The position numbers were made by a program, and so were the translations under genes. A stretch of DNA of 64,000 bases, from contig NZ_FOAO01000002.1 in assembly GCF_900109665.1 (NCBI RefSeq), forward strand, positions 248,001 through 312,000, read 5' to 3'. The DNA comes from Blastococcus sp. DSM 46786 (GTDB lineage Bacteria > Actinomycetota > Actinomycetes > Mycobacteriales > Geodermatophilaceae). Below the pieces are notes generated by a model. The model was not told where the DNA came from. It saw only the letters and a program-made list of their open reading frames with translations, and searched no databases. Shown here one piece after another: positions 63,463 through 64,000 of this stretch; within the stretch, counting starts at the first letter, position 1, and every line of letters begins with the position of its first letter.

Positions 63463-64000
63463 GTGACCGCAGCGCCACCCGCCGTCGACGGGCTCTCCGA
63501 GCTGACCGGCCTCATCGCCGGGGGCGGGGCGCTCGTCCTCTCCGGCGCCGGGCTGTCCACCGACTCCGGCATCCCCGACTACCGCGGCGCCACCGGCTCG
63601 CTCCGCCGGCACACGCCGATGACCTACCAGACCTTCACCCGCGACCCGCGCGGCCGGCACCGCTACTGGGCGCGCAGCTTCGTCGGCTGGCGGCAGATCG
63701 CCGAGGCCCGGCCGAACCCGGGCCACCGGGCCGTCGCGGCCCTGCAGCGGACCGGGGCGGTGGCCGACGTGATCACCCAGAACGTCGACGGGCTGCACCA
63801 GGCCGGCGGGGCGCGGGACGTCTTGGAGCTGCACGGCGGGCTGGACCGCACCGTCTGCCTGGCCTGCGGCGACGTCGCGTCGCGGGCCGCGCTGGACGTG
63901 CGGCTGCGGACGGCCAACCCGGGCTTCCGCCCCGAGCCGACCGACGAGGTCAACCCCGACGGCGACGTCGAGCTGCCCGAGGAGGCGCTGGACGGGTTCG
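63463..64000 (+). CDS. Sir2-family NAD-dependent protein deacylase, cut by window end
   Basis: The first 179 residues of a sirtuin that removes acyl groups from lysine using NAD. Signatures are LVLSGAGLSTDSGIPDYRG at about 28-46 (NAD-binding), TQNVDGLHQAGG with catalytic-region Asn and Asp, and LELHGGLDRTVCLACGD, with His as general base and the first zinc Cys pair. The second Cys pair lies beyond the window. GTG at 63463 is the likely start, with GACGAT just upstream as a -10-like box. Confidence 0.88.
   Translation, partial: MTAAPPAVDGLSELTGLIAGGGALVLSGAGLSTDSGIPDYRGATGSLRRHTPMTYQTFTRDPRGRHRYWARSFVGWRQIAEARPNPGHRAVAALQRTGAVADVITQNVDGLHQAGGARDVLELHGGLDRTVCLACGDVASRAALDVRLRTANPGFRPEPTDEVNPDGDVELPEEALDGF

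Noticed and set aside
63463-64000. Broken sirtuin gene
   Set aside because: The frame is intact up to the last base; the truncation is due to the window edge.

Overview
The window is 64 kb of very GC-rich DNA, packed with genes on both strands. Gene content points to an actinobacterium: SepH, DUF3027, DUF2530, DUF2771 and DUF6458 proteins, an F420-type oxidoreductase, UdgX, bacterial XPB with its Helicase_C_3 partner, a DUF222-HNH (13E12-type) protein, a mycobacterial-type SOS box, and many GTG or apparently leaderless starts. My best guess is the Geodermatophilaceae (Blastococcus, Geodermatophilus or Modestobacter). That is inferred from composition and gene style, not from a marker gene. 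I see no rRNA, prophage, transposase, integrase or CRISPR array, so this looks like ordinary chromosome rather than an island.

Layout. 1-5067: M20 peptidase (cut by the window edge), DUF6458 protein, a 41-residue ORF behind a strong hairpin, then a large AAA-LuxR regulator coupled to a small ADP-ribosyltransferase-like protein. 5064-15046: nucleic-acid enzymes (DEAH helicase, SOS-box-controlled HNH protein followed by a PIN-like protein, XPB helicase and Helicase_C_3 protein) with small membrane proteins between. 15099-20553: acyl-CoA synthetase, membrane proteins, an EEP phosphatase, a nucleotidyltransferase, two coupled DUF202 proteins and a long cold-shock protein. 20561-30016: lipoprotein and MFS pair, DUF3027, NCS2 purine permease, MarR and MFS, thpR and an aldo/keto reductase facing each other across a palindromic repeat, and a thioesterase-like protein. 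30017-32141: a coupled ABC exporter and TetR operon. 32204-39035: FAD oxidoreductase, SpoU methyltransferase, stress protein, sepH, S9 peptidase and an ATP-grasp-like protein.

39112-46335: a hybrid histidine kinase, serC, citrate synthase, and divergent pdxH coupled to an MFS exporter. SerC and PdxH both belong to PLP/serine metabolism. 46588-53556: GGDEF-EAL protein, udgX, a NatAB-like ABC exporter, LLM oxidoreductase and TPR protein. 53718-59390: ppc coupled to an inositol-phosphatase-like protein, an FprA-type reductase and an ABM-domain monooxygenase. 59396-64000: a secreted protein, Nei2-like glycosylase, small GNAT, tRNA-Arg(CCT), a pseudo-receiver regulator, two small proteins and a truncated sirtuin.

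The strongest non-routine signals are: a perfect LexA/SOS box 3 bp before the HNH gene, possibly driving an HNH-PIN nuclease pair; the SD-sequestering hairpin at 1522-1553; a TetR gene whose only sensible start is CTG; the receiver domain with Glu in place of the phospho-Asp; the regulator/ART-like gene pair; and the AAAGGATCCTTT repeat that supplies the C-terminus of ThpR. I did not find a clearly new multi-gene defence or biosynthetic system. The HNH-PIN pair and the LuxR/ART-like pair are the nearest candidates.
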